Part shown: positions 44,503-54,796 of the stretch, piece after piece
How the letters are laid out: the number at the start of each line of letters is the position of its first letter
How positions within the stretch are numbered: the stretch's first letter is position 1
Origin: Madurella fahalii
Lineage: Eukaryota > Ascomycota > Sordariomycetes > Sordariales
Direction: 5' to 3'
NCBI GenBank assembly: GCA_029876055.1
Contig: CM056875.1
Coordinates: forward strand, 2,294,001 to 2,358,000
DNA: 64,000 bases
Made by a program: the position numbers and the translations under genes
Notes under the pieces: generated by a model
The model's database searches: none
What the model was told of the DNA's origin: nothing
What the model saw: the letters and a program-made list of their open reading frames with translations, nothing else

Positions 44503-45804
44503 GATGGCGACGGAACGTGCGGAAGCGGATTTGTGTGTTGTTTTTGTTGTTGTTTTTTTGCGGGGGATTATGAGTGGCTGGTTGACAGGCGCAGCTGTGT
44601 AGTTGCTGAGCAGCGCGATGCGAATGCTTGATGCGGCTTCGCTGTCGGTGGTTGAATGGCTGATGCGAGATGATGATCAGGCAGTCGCCGAATCCGCTGG
44701 GCTGTTGCTGCTGCACGTCGCGTCAAGTCGCGGCCGGTGCGTAGAGGCAATAGGGAGAGAGATTGTGGGTATGGCTTTGTTCGAAAAAATCGAGGCGTTC
44801 AGGCCCGCGAGAGTTTGATGCAAGCACTGAACCGAAGTGAAGGGAATAGGCGACGGGGCAGATGGATGTTGGTGGATGATGTGGAGGGAGGGAGGAGCGA
44901 GATGGAGTCGCGCGAGAATTTGAGGGAGCGAGCTGGGCCAGGCGCTGGGCAGGGGCGTCGGGTGAGAGCAGAGCCAGCGGCAGGGCGGCTGAGAGTGGCG
45001 TCCAACATTGCGCTAACCGTTTCTGGTATTAGTCAGACACCCAGCCACACTCCCCAAGACCCTCTCCATTGCTTTGTACTGGTACGTACCTTCGCACAGG
45101 TTGTGTCGGCCCACTTGGTTTCCGTCGAGAACAATCCATCCAGACCTTCAGATTTCCAAGGCGGGGCCTTTGAACCTCCGTCATGGGCATTGCGAGCTCT
45201 GCGGTGGGCGTACCGGAGCTTCACGCAATTGAGTGCTCGATTGTTAACGGCAATGCATCTGCCAATGGCATGCAGTTGCCGTTAACAAGTGGACGCGAAG
45301 GCCCCATGCAGGCGTGTACTGTACTTATCCCTCCCAAAGCCGCAAGTTGCAAGTCGCACCTGCGGCTGCGGTTGCGATCACAGCATATGATTCTTCCCCA
45401 CGGCGACGAAGCAGAGCTCGACAAAGATAGAATCTTCTAAGAAGGTCTAACGATAGTAAGTTGCTGCTACTTCTCAGGCCACTTGCTCATTGCGGAATTT
45501 CCCTTCCTAGCTCCCCAACCCAGATCTCAAAGTCTACAAAGCATCAAACTGCGAGCCGCGGTTGTGCCTCTCTTCTGCCGCGCACTCTATCTGAGCTCGA
45601 GTCGGTTTGTTTCTTTGCGCTCCCACTAAGGCCACCCTGATGCCAGTCGACCGCGTTCCCACCGCAATTGTGGCTGGCTTAGGAGAGGATAGTCCCCGCT
45701 GTGCCTCTGAATCACTTGTCCATCCCAGTTCTTGTCGATTAATATCTCGAACCAAAAAACGCCGTGACCCCCTTATGGTATCGTACAAGCCGCTCCGTCA
45801 TGTC
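44503..45804. other. YRA1 promoter and OST4 3' region
   Basis: 1.3 kb between the YRA1 start and the OST4 stop, both on the minus strand. A GTTAACGGCAATGCATCTGC / ATGGCATGCAGTTGCCGTTAAC imperfect inverted repeat lies at about 45242-45286. No further gene is supported. Confidence 0.5.
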
Positions 45805-45987
45805 TTATTTCGTCTTGGTAGATACTGGCGTCGACTGTGTCCCCGCCTTTGCCGGCGCTTTCTCCTTCATTGCTTCACGCTCGTTTTCGTCGGCGTTAAC
45901 CTCAAAGAAGTGGTAGAGGATGATGAGAACCATTGCTGCCGAGCCAAGGAAGATGGCAAGGCGGTAGAGCTCCGAGTCGGTGATCAT
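45805..45987 (-). CDS. OST4: Oligosaccharyltransferase mini-subunit Ost4
   Basis: A 60-residue single-exon gene. MITDSELYRLAIFLGSAAM matches the Ost4 N-terminus (M-I-[ST]-D-x-x-L), followed by one transmembrane helix (about residues 8-28, ending ILYHFFEVN) and a charged, Lys/Ala-rich cytosolic tail longer than that of the 36-residue yeast protein. Ost4 holds Stt3 and Ost3/6 together in the ER oligosaccharyltransferase that N-glycosylates nascent proteins. It is divergent from TMA46 across about 560 bp. Tiny size makes automated annotation likely to miss it. Identity rests on the N-terminus, the single helix and the length. Confidence 0.85.
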   Translation of the reverse strand: MITDSELYRLAIFLGSAAMVLIILYHFFEVNADENEREAMKEKAPAKAGTQSTPVSTKTK

Positions 45988-46548
45988 GTTGGAGGGATGC
46001 TCGCTGGTGTCGCCCGGCGCAGCGCTTCTGGAATTGGCTGGATTGACAGAGAGCTGATTTGGGAGGATACAATTAGTATACGTGGTGGGTGCGTAGTCAC
46101 TTGTTGGCGGAAAGAACCGTACCTCACTGGTTTCGATTTTGGTGCGCGAGCCGGCGGAATGAAGATTGCGATGTTGGATCTGGACAGCTTTCCTCTGCCC
46201 CGTCCCGGCTGGAAGCTACCCCCTGGTCGTCGATGTATCGGTACGAGCGGTTGAAGTGCATGGGTAAGGCAGCCGATCACGTGCCAGGCTCCAGCGCGAC
46301 TGAGACGTCAGGGCTGACAGTGTGGGGGGGCGCTCTTAAAACCTGGACCATTCAGAAGTCATTAACCAGAACGCTGCGGTCCGGAGATCCCCGCCTCGAA
46401 ACTGCGAGTTTGCCCTCTGCTAAAACTCGACAGCCACCCACGCTAGAGACGGCTCCCTTAATCACGTCGAGGGTCACGGATTTGACCTATCGTTTGACCG
46501 AATTACGACGTCCGTTACCACAAGTTTCTCCTCAAAAGCTCGCCCACC
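45988..46548. promoter_or_regulatory. Divergent promoter OST4 / TMA46
   Basis: 561 bp between the two start codons. It carries a GGGGGG run near 46324 and no clear TATA box. Confidence 0.5.
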
Positions 46549-47701
46549 ATGCCTCCGAAAAAGAACGAAAAGGGCGGCAAGAAGCCCGATGTCAAGAAGG
46601 TTGTCGAGGACAAGACTTTTGGCATGAAGAATAAGAAGGGCTCTGTGGCACAGAAACAGATTGCCGCCATGCAATCTTCCATGAAGGCCAGCGGGAGCGC
46701 CGAGCAGAAGCGCAAGGAAGCCGAGAGGGCCCAGCGCGAGCGCGAGAAGAGAGCTGCCGAGGAGGCTAAGCGGGAAGCCGAACTGCTTCTCAACAAGCCC
46801 GCCCAGGTCCAAAAGGTTCCCTTCGGTGTCGACCCGAAGACGGTTGTCTGCATCTTCTTCAAAAAAGGCAACTGCGAGAAGGGGAAGAAGTGCAAGTTCT
46901 CGCACGACCTCGAGGTCGAGCGCAAGGTCGAGAAGAAGAACCTCTACCAGGACACGCGGCAAGACGAGGATGAAAAGAAGAAGCAGGAAACTTCAGCCGA
47001 CTGGGACGAGGAAAAGCTGCGGTCCGTCGTCTTGTCCAAGAAGGGCAACCAGCGGACAACAACCGACAAGGTGTGCAAGTACTTCATCCAAGCCATCGAG
47101 GATGGCAAATACGGCTGGTTTTGGACGTGTCCAAACAACGGCGACAAGTGCATGTACAAGCATGCTCTTCCACCTGGGTGAGTGCCATACAATTCTCTAA
47201 TTGCTAACGCCGAGCTAACGTTTTCCACCTAGCTTCGTGCTCAAGACCAAGGAACAGAGGGCGGCGGAGAAGGCCTTGCTAGACAAGTCGCCGCTCAAGA
47301 CACTGACCATCGAAGAGTTCCTCGAGTCCGAAAGACACAAGCTTACTGGCACTCTTACCCCCGTGACACCCGAGTCGTTCGCCAAGTGGAAGAAGGAGCG
47401 TCTAGACAAGAAGGCTGCCGAAGAGCAACTCAGGAAGGCCAGGGAAGCCACCGGTCGTGCCCTGTTTGAGAGTGGCAATTGGAAGGCGGATGAAGATGAT
47501 ACAGATGATGAAGATGACGGCGCTTGGAACCTCGAGAGGCTGCGGCAGGAGACCGAAGCACTCAGGAGGAAGAAGGAAGAGGAGCGTCTGGCCGCCATAC
47601 ACGGCTTGCCACCCCCAAGCAGCGATACCAACGGTGAGCTAAACGGTGTGGGTCCAGACGACGGTAAAGGGGCAGAGCCAGACGGGGTTCCCAGCACCTG
47701 A
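46549..47701 (+). CDS. TMA46: CCCH zinc-finger translation-associated protein Tma46 (DFRP1/ZC3H15)
   Basis: Exons 46549-47177 and 47233-47701; intron 55 nt with CTAAC branch points; 1,098 nt, 365 residues. The N-terminus is Lys-rich (MPPKKNEKGGKKPDVKK), followed by a long charged helix. Zinc finger 1 is CIFFKKGNCEKGKKCKFSH (C-x7-C-x5-C-x3-H, about residues 104-122). Zinc finger 2 spans KVCKYFIQAIEDGKYGWFWT and ends CPNNGDKCMYKH. The DFRP domain follows (SPLKTLTIEEFLESERHKL and TPESFAKWKKERLDKK). Family members bind and stabilise the DRG1/Rbg1 GTPase on ribosomes and help resolve stalled translation. The C-terminus is acidic, then Gly/Pro-rich. Convergent with the SDR gene. Confidence 0.93.
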
Positions 47702-48076
47702 AGGCTGGTTGCATCCTACTCCCACACCACGACGCCGCGCAGCCGGGCGAGAGCAGCGAGCCTACAGAGAGCTCCTCCTTAACCGGCATCCAGCAGTGTC
47801 GGGCGCTGCCCAGAGGAGTCTGGCAAGCGTTTGAAATGTTACTCAAAGGAGGTGTGTTTGGATCCTCCACGGTTAGGACAGGATGATGTTCAACGATGCA
47901 TGAACAAGATAGGGAGTCGCGACCAATATAACTCTCGATTTCGGAGCATAGGATCTTGACGCACCTACTTGCCATCCTCGACCTGTGATATTATTCCCAA
48001 CGGCCTACGCGAAGGGCCAAGCGCTCAATCTCATACCATGATGCCTAAGTACCCTACAGCCCGGCCCACTTTCCTC
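47702..48076. other. Convergent 3' UTR region TMA46 / SDR
   Basis: 375 bp between two stop codons. Nothing else seen. Confidence 0.5.
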
Positions 48077-49080
48077 TCAGAACTTCTCCACATACGGTCG
48101 AAGATCTAGCTCATGCGTGAAGCTCGAACGATGCTGCGTGTGCAAATGCCAATAGCTCTCGGCAATCTATCATATCAAATCACTATCAGCACCACCTCCG
48201 CAACCCACAGCAACGACAGAAACCAAAACTTCAAGAAGAAGAAGAAGAGCAGGAGAGAGAAGAAACTCACCGCATCGGCATTGATCTTCCCGTCCTCCAC
48301 GCCCTCATTCACCGTCCACCCTTTCGTCCGGGGGATATCAATCACCCCGTCGACAATGACATGGGCGACGTGCACGCCCTTGGGGCCAAACTCGCGCGCC
48401 AGGCTCTGGCCCAGAGCGCGGACCGCGAACTTGCCGGCCGCAAACGTGGCGAACCGGGCCGACCCGCGCACTGAGGCGGTCGCGCCCGTGATGATGAGAG
48501 AGGGCGGGTGAGGAGAGGTCGGGACCGCGTCGAGGAGCGAGGGGAGGGTGGATTGTGCGAAGTTGAAGAGGCCGCGGCTGGTGCGGGTATGATGATAGTG
48601 GTTAGGGGAGGGTTTGGCATTAAGGGAAAAGGGGGGGGGATGGAGAAGAGGGAGGGAGACGTACGCGTTGCTACTTAGGCTTGCGTCCAGGTCCGAGGGC
48701 GTCAGCTCGAGGAAGGGTTTCACGGCGAAGCCGGGGCCGACGTTATCTTTTCACGGCGTCTCAGTACGGACGTACCCTATTGATTTGGGATGTGTCGACG
48801 ATGAGGACCACTCACAAATAGCAGCGGCCAGCTTCTTGTCAGGCAGCTGCTTCTTGATAGCCTCAAATGCCGAGGCGACGGACTGCGGGTCCGACGTGTC
48901 GGCGCTGATGCCCAGTGCCTCGCCGCCCTGCTGCTTGATCTCGGACACGATCTCGCTGTAACTCTCGGGCTTGCGGGCCAATAGCACTACTGGGTAGGAT
49001 CGGGCGAAGCGCAGGGCGACGGAGCGGCCTGTCCCGGCGCCCACTCCGGCTATGACGGCGTAGAAGGACTTGGAAGCCAT
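48077..49080 (-). CDS. Short-chain dehydrogenase/reductase with Phe for the catalytic Tyr
   Basis: Four exons: 49080-48816, 48746-48665, 48577-48271, 48166-48077; introns 69, 87 and 104 nt; 744 nt, 247 residues. The Rossmann entry is YAVIAGVGAGTGRSVALRFA (TGxxxGxG-like, about 7-26). YNVGPGF stands in place of the NNAG motif. The active-site Ser is kept (GATASVRGSARF, Ser at about 151), and Lys165 of the YxxxK pair is kept, but the Tyr is Phe161 (FAAGK). The last exon (IAESYWHLHTQHRSSFTHEL) is a conserved SDR tail that binds no obvious domain. Some bacterial and fungal SDR subgroups also carry F-x3-K; whether they reduce substrates is unclear. The function and substrate are unknown. The first intron uses an AAAAG acceptor. 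Confidence 0.85.
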
Positions 49081-49953
49081 GCTAGTCCTGTTTTCTTCTG
49101 GGGTAGATTAGTCAAATTTATTGGACTTGTTTATAAGAGAGCAGATAAAATATGATTTACACAGGGTGGGTGAAGAGTTGGTTTAAAATACAAGCGGACA
49201 GCTTCTATGAGGTGCTTGTTGCTTCAATGAGATGATCATCTGGATTACTGATTACTGGCCCCGCTCGCATTCCGGACTCGAGTACTGATTAATAATACAC
49301 GCTTGTTGCCCGGTTTCAGAAACTAAGGTAATGATGAATGGCCTGCAGTCAATGGCCGTTATTCGGCGAGCTTAAGTACCATTGTGAGGAAAGGAGCCCA
49401 GCGCGGAAAAACACCTCGCCAGGGTTTTACTAGTCGGGTTCCTGACAGGAACTGGCAGCGGAGGAGCACACCCAGTTTCCTTAGCTAAGCACTAAGGGAT
49501 TATCAGAATCAAGAGTTCTAAATGATTGTAGGGAATCTTGCATAAGTGATCTGGTACATTTAACATGCTCTAAATATATTGCTGAGGTACTTTACATAGT
49601 AGTATCATCTGGCAGCTACCCACGTAAATGGTCCGTGCATTGCGCTGATATTTATTGTTACCGTATTTATTCACGAACAACACATCTCAGCTTGAAGGCG
49701 CGTTGAGCTCGGCAATAACATTAACGATCATAACTCGGCTATTCTGAATCAGAACACCACGCGTATGGTGCCGGATCTTTAAAAACCAGATCATTGATAC
49801 GAGCTTGGTCGAGAAATATCCTCCAATTCGCTCACCATACTCCCGTCGCCAAAAACTCGAACGCTACGACTAGTGGGATTCACTCCCTCTAGCGTTCTAT
49901 GGGACCTTTGCTTTATCAATACATAGGCCATAGGGGTATCACGCCACGTGATT
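49081..49953. promoter_or_regulatory. AT-richer divergent region, SDR / zinc-finger gene
   Basis: 0.87 kb between two divergent start codons, visibly richer in A/T than its neighbours (about 49480-49800). It could be promoter sequence or an eroded repeat; no coding remnant was recognised. Confidence 0.5.
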
Positions 49954-51270
49954 ATGCCTTACGACCCTGAATGGATATCAGACGAGGACGGGATTGGCTA
50001 TATGGCTACTCCCGGTGCCGCGGAGGTCTCGGCTGCGGGAGAGAACTCTGGCCAAGCAGAACAGCAGTCTGAGGATGACGAGGAACACAGGATTTTTGAC
50101 GAAGGAGAGGGCATGGATGTCGACCTTCCCCAACCAGATTTGAGCGCGAACTACAAGGAGCACGCAGCTGCAACACCTAGAAACCGTCCCTTTGGGCCAG
50201 TGGCTGCCCTGGGAAAACCATCACAGGTGGCAGTTGTCCTTCATTCAAGCCCAAGGAGGGATGGATTCACACCGGCAGATGAGCTCTCAGACGAAGAGGG
50301 CAATGCCAACCTTGTCACCTCAGACATAGCCGCCAAACCTAAGATCAAACGCCCAGAATTGTCGGCAGCCAGGGTCGCCGCCGTTGTTCCAAGCGAGCGG
50401 CAAGCTACCGCGACATCATCTCCATTACCCACAGTGACCCCCCAGCCAAAGAAGCGCGGTCGCCCGTTTGGATGGAGACTCGGGAGTGGTCCATACTCGG
50501 CGATGACAGGTGGAGTGCCATCATCTACACCACGGCCGAAGCCTACGAAGCCCGTGGCCAGCGACCAAAAACCCCGCCGCCGTCCGGGGAGAAAGCCGGC
50601 CCCCACCGCCCGCCAGGTATATCTCAAGCTCAACCCGCACTTTGTGTCCTTCCGCTGCGAGTGGGAAAACTGCCCCGCCGAGTTGCAGAACCTGGAAACC
50701 CTACGCCGGCACCTCCTGGTCGTTCACGGCCGCCCATCGTCACCGCCCCGCCCATCACGCCTACCACCACCAGACCTAACCTGCAGATGGACCTCCTGCA
50801 CCCACCCGTCTCTCCCGTCCCGTGAATCCTTCGCCGCCCATATCGAAAAGGCTCACCTCTCCCCCTTCCTCTGGCACGTCGGCGACGGGCCGCGCAACAC
50901 CCCCCCCTGGGCAAAACCGGACACCTCCCCATTGCCAACCTACCTCTTCGACGCCCAGGGCATGCAGGTCACGCCGTCGATCCGCGACCAGCAGTTCGAG
51001 AACGACGACGACCGGAAGAAGCGGCAGGTGAGGATCAACCGCATCATCCAGCAACGCGACAGCAACGCGCCCGAGGAGCCGCAGTACACGCAGGAGGAGC
51101 TGGCCGAGATGGCAGCCGTCATGGGCGAGAAGCAGGCGCGGCAGAGGATGTTTCGGGAGTACGCGGATCGGGTTTGTGAGAAGACGGACGGGGAGGGGGA
51201 TGGGGAGGGGAGGAGAGGACGGTATGGTCCTGAGTGGAGGGGGATTATGGCCCAAGTGCACACATACTAG
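49954..51270 (+). CDS. AT-hook and C2H2 zinc-finger nuclear protein
   Basis: Single exon, 438 residues from the ATG at 49954 (MPYDPEWISDEDG). An upstream in-frame GTG was not used as the start. The N-terminus is acidic and disordered. Two AT-hook-like cores follow: KKRGRPFGW at about 166-174 and RRRPGRKP at about 210-217. Two zinc fingers come next: FRCEWENCPAELQNLETLRR (C-x4-C-x12-H-x4-H) and a second, CRWTSCTHPS...HIEKAH. The C-terminal half has a conserved-looking TYLFDAQGMQVTPSIRDQQF segment and a charged helix with EEPQYTQEELAEMAAVMGEK. Together these suggest a sequence- or AT-tract-binding chromatin or transcription factor acting in the nucleus. The target and role are unknown. It is divergent from the SDR gene. 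Confidence 0.8.
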   Translation: MPYDPEWISDEDGIGYMATPGAAEVSAAGENSGQAEQQSEDDEEHRIFDEGEGMDVDLPQPDLSANYKEHAAATPRNRPFGPVAALGKPSQVAVVLHSSPRRDGFTPADELSDEEGNANLVTSDIAAKPKIKRPELSAARVAAVVPSERQATATSSPLPTVTPQPKKRGRPFGWRLGSGPYSAMTGGVPSSTPRPKPTKPVASDQKPRRRPGRKPAPTARQVYLKLNPHFVSFRCEWENCPAELQNLETLRRHLLVVHGRPSSPPRPSRLPPPDLTCRWTSCTHPSLPSRESFAAHIEKAHLSPFLWHVGDGPRNTPPWAKPDTSPLPTYLFDAQGMQVTPSIRDQQFENDDDRKKRQVRINRIIQQRDSNAPEEPQYTQEELAEMAAVMGEKQARQRMFREYADRVCEKTDGEGDGEGRRGRYGPEWRGIMAQVHTY

Positions 51271-52648
51271 CCTACCTTGCTATACTGGAGACTTGGGGAA
51301 GATTGTATGTTGTGTACGGTAGGATGGGGTTAGGGTTATTTGATGCGAGCTGTTGGGATGAGATACGGATACCTGCTTGGGGGGGAAATGGATTTCTAAG
51401 CTAACTTTCTTAAATGAGAAATCCGATGAGTTGCCACGCTTCGCTGTCACCTTGATGGTCGAGTTCACCAGAACCAGTTTGCGATATACAGAATCCGGAA
51501 CAACTCGACTGGACACATAAAAATATCAACGTGCGACGCTGCTGATATGAGACAGCTGCATGACTCGCCGCAGATCCGGGGAGCGTTTGTAATCCGACCA
51601 CGCTCGTAATCGGGGAATTGGCCACTTTCTGGGTCGGAGGACGGCCGGATGTGGAGGTTGTTCGGCAAGCCCGGCATTGGTGGCCACGAGCTTAGTCCAG
51701 GTGCAACTAAACAGGGAGTTTGTTCCCAGCACGCGAAGCAGTGCATCGCGTGGGCAGCGAGGCACGGGAGTGTCTCAAATTGGGCTTTCCGATTTCCCCA
51801 AAAGGATGGTGGAAGACCAGGTGTCTGGTTGTAACCGCCGGTCCGGTCGGCCAGTCCCAAGTTGGTAGGTTAAAAGTGTCTAAGTCGACCCCGGCGAATT
51901 CTAGACTGGTGTGACCCCAAAAGTCGGTCCCCTAATACCGGGCCCCAAAGTGAGAGGCGCCGTCAACGCAACAGGGGCTGGTCTCTCCTATCCACGCCGC
52001 TCGCCTTTATGCGCTGAGTGGACCCAGTGCATTCAATCCGTGAATGTCCACAGTTTCCGGCTTGGTCGCAGGGCGGATGGGAAACCTAGAAGGCGACGGG
52101 TCAAACCTTGTAAGAAGATTCACCGCCCGCCGCGTCTTGGCTCGAGCCCGCTGGAACGATGCACGGTGGGTTGTCCAGTCCACCGGGGCGGATCTAATGC
52201 TAGGCTAATTGAGCGTATCCACGTTAAGGGAGGCAGCAGGGCAATTGACAATCCCGCAGCAGAGCAACCGGAGAAGACCTGCCACCAGGCCAGATGGAAT
52301 GCAACAGGGGCGGATGCGGTGATTGTGATTTGCCCTGAGTCGGCGGAAAGCCTGCTCTGGACTCTCCCTTAGAGTGCCCTGTAACGCCCGGCGCGTCCCG
52401 TGATTCGGCACTAGGCGCTGAATGGGTTGGCCTAAGGCCTGGATTCTGGACTGCAGCGAACCACGACAGCGGCCTGCGGGCACCTGCCGCCCCCCCGACC
52501 TGGCCATCGGCCACTCCCTCGTCAATCCTCCCACTCCACTCGCTGTCATCGGCCATTCAGTGCCCACCTCGTCCGCAACCAAACACAGCCCGTTCCCATC
52601 TTTCCACCATCATGGCCCGGTTCTCATGATCCGTACGACGACCCCACG
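51271..52648. other. Intergenic, zinc-finger 3' region and nrc-2 5' region
   Basis: 1.4 kb. Its right half probably holds a long nrc-2 5' leader. Open frames are short and overlapping. No RNA gene was recognised. Confidence 0.5.
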
Positions 52649-54796
52649 ATGCCGTCAACAAAGAACGCGAACGGCGACAGCCATTTCCCCCAGCGACTGA
52701 AGAATTTCTTCCGCATCAGCTCAGGCAGCCGCGATCGCGAAACCACGCACGGCCATGGTCCCCCGCGCTCCGAGACCAAGACGGCATTTCGCCAGACGAG
52801 GTTCTTCAGTGTTGGTCGGCTGCGCAGCGCCACCACCGCCAGCGAGGGCAACCCGCTCGACGAGGCACTGAGCCCGACCGCCCATGCCAACCCCTATTTC
52901 GCCCACCAGGGCCAGCCGGGCCTGCGACATCACAATGCCGGATCCGTGCCCCCGAGTCCCCCCGATACCCCGATGCTCAAGGTCGTGGGCCCCAATGGCG
53001 GTGCCGCCGAGAAGCCGAACGCCAGCACAAAGGAGGAGATTGCGAGGAAGCTGAGGAGAGTTGCCAGCGCCCCGAATGCCCAGGGTTTGTTTTCCAAGGG
53101 CGGCGGCGACGGGGAGCGGCCCGCCACGGCCGAGCTGAGCAAGGAGCCGCTGGCAGAAAGTAAAGACTCGAACACGGTCGGCTTTGCCGAGCCCAAATCC
53201 AATGGCACCTCGGACGGCGGCCTAGCGGTTCCCGAGTCCGACGCCGTCGGAGCGCTGCCGCCGCCCACCCAATCCCCACTTGCGTTCCGCAGGACGTACA
53301 GCTCCAACTCCATCAAGGTCAGGAACGTTGAGGTCGGCCCACAGAGCTTTGACAAAATCAAGTTGATTGGCAAAGGAGACGTGGGCAAGGTGTACCTGGT
53401 GAGGGAAAAAAAGAGCAGCCGGTTGTATGCAATGAAAGGTCAGTTCTCTCTCTCACAAGCCGCATTGTCTAGACCGCTGCTGACGAGCATGGTAGTACTG
53501 AGTAAGAAGGAGATGATCAAGCGCAACAAGATCAAGAGGGCGCTCGCCGAGCAGGAGATTCTGGCCACGAGCAATCACCCCTTCATCGTGACGCTCTACC
53601 ACTCGTTCCAGTCCGAGGACTACCTCTACCTCTGCATGGAATATTGCAGCGGAGGCGAGTTCTTCAGGGCGTTACAGACGCGGCCCGGGAAGTGCATATC
53701 CGAAGAGGATGCCCGCTTCTACGCGGCCGAGGTTACGGCAGCGCTAGAGTACCTACATCTCATGGGGTTCATCTACCGGGACTTGAAGCCAGAGAGTAGG
53801 TTGACAGGGCACTTAAACCCCCCCCAGCACCGGCGCCTAGCTGACCGCGCTTCTCTAGACATCTTGCTCCACCAATCGGGGCACATCATGTTGTCTGACT
53901 TTGACCTCTCAAAACAGTCCGACCCGGGCGGCAAGCCCACCATGATCATCGGCAAGAACGGCACCAGCTCGACGTCACTGCCGACGATCGACACAAAATC
54001 GTGCATCGCCAACTTCCGGACAAATTCGTTTGTTGGGACGGAAGAGTACATTGCTCCCGAGGTGATCAAAGGGAGCGGTCACACAAGCGCCGTCGATTGG
54101 TGGACGCTTGGCATCCTGATTTACGAGATGCTGTACGGCACGACGCCCTTCAAGGGCAAGAACCGCAACGCTACGTTTGCCAACATCCTCAGGGAAGATA
54201 TTCCCTTCCCGGACCATGCGGGAGCACCGCAAATATCAAAGTTTGTAAAACCCTCCATTACAAAGTATTCTTTCGATCCTTATACTAACAGAATCCGCCT
54301 TCCCCTACGAACCAGCCTCTGCAAATCCCTCATCCGCAAGCTCCTCATCAAGGACGAGAACCGCCGGCTAGGCGCCCGCGCAGGCGCGTCGGACATCAAG
54401 TCACACCCCTTCTTCCGGACCACGCAGTGGGCCCTGATCAGGCACATGAAGCCGCCCATCATCCCGAACCAGGGGCGCGGGATCGATACGATCAACTTCC
54501 GCAACGTCAAGGAGAGCGAGAGCGTGGATATCAGCGGCTCCCGGCCCATGCCCGTGAGTGCTTCTGCTGGGGGCGGTGGCGGTGGCGGGGTGAAGGGGGT
54601 GCCGCTGGACAGCGGGCTAGCGACGCCCGGCGCCGAGACGCCCGACCCGTTTGAGGAGTTCAATAGCGTCACGTTGCACCATGACGGCGAGGAGGATTAC
54701 GGGTCGTCGGTGTCGGTGGATTCGCATCACCATGCTGCTCATACCGTTGCGGCGCAGGAGGGCAAGGGGAGCGGGAAGAATGGGTACGAGTCTTAG
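52649..54796 (+). CDS. nrc-2: AGC kinase NRC-2 / flippase-kinase (Fpk1/Kin82) family
   Basis: Exons 52649-53438, 53496-53795, 53859-54240, 54316-54796; introns 57, 63 and 75 nt; 1,953 nt, 650 residues. The Ser-rich N-terminus (about 230 residues) precedes the kinase domain: G-loop IGKGDVGKVYLV (about 239-250), ATP-binding Lys263 in YAMK, catalytic YRDLKPEN, then DFD in place of DFG (LSDFDLSKQ), which is typical of this AGC subgroup. An expanded activation segment ends SFVGTEEYIAPE. The tail has RRLGARAGASDIKSHPFF and a Gly run. Family members phosphorylate P4-ATPase flippases at the plasma membrane and, in Neurospora, restrain conidiation. Each splice restores family sequence (YAMK|VLSKKEM, KPE|NILLH, QIS|NLCKSL). 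All three introns are stopless multiples of three. Confidence 0.92.
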   Translation: MPSTKNANGDSHFPQRLKNFFRISSGSRDRETTHGHGPPRSETKTAFRQTRFFSVGRLRSATTASEGNPLDEALSPTAHANPYFAHQGQPGLRHHNAGSVPPSPPDTPMLKVVGPNGGAAEKPNASTKEEIARKLRRVASAPNAQGLFSKGGGDGERPATAELSKEPLAESKDSNTVGFAEPKSNGTSDGGLAVPESDAVGALPPPTQSPLAFRRTYSSNSIKVRNVEVGPQSFDKIKLIGKGDVGKVYLVREKKSSRLYAMKGQFSLSQAALSRPLLTSMVVLSKKEMIKRNKIKRALAEQEILATSNHPFIVTLYHSFQSEDYLYLCMEYCSGGEFFRALQTRPGKCISEEDARFYAAEVTAALEYLHLMGFIYRDLKPESRLTGHLNPPQHRRLADRASLDILLHQSGHIMLSDFDLSKQSDPGGKPTMIIGKNGTSSTSLPTIDTKSCIANFRTNSFVGTEEYIAPEVIKGSGHTSAVDWWTLGILIYEMLYGTTPFKGKNRNATFANILREDIPFPDHAGAPQISKFVKPSITKYSFDPYTNRIRLPLRTSLCKSLIRKLLIKDENRRLGARAGASDIKSHPFFRTTQWALIRHMKPPIIPNQGRGIDTINFRNVKESESVDISGSRPMPVSASAGGGGGGGVKGVPLDSGLATPGAETPDPFEEFNSVTLHHDGEEDYGSSVSVDSHHHAAHTVAAQEGKGSGKNGYES

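Noticed and set aside
49948..49953. Upstream GTG as start of the zinc-finger gene
   Set aside because: A eukaryotic nuclear gene should start at ATG; the ATG at 49954 is two codons away and suitable.
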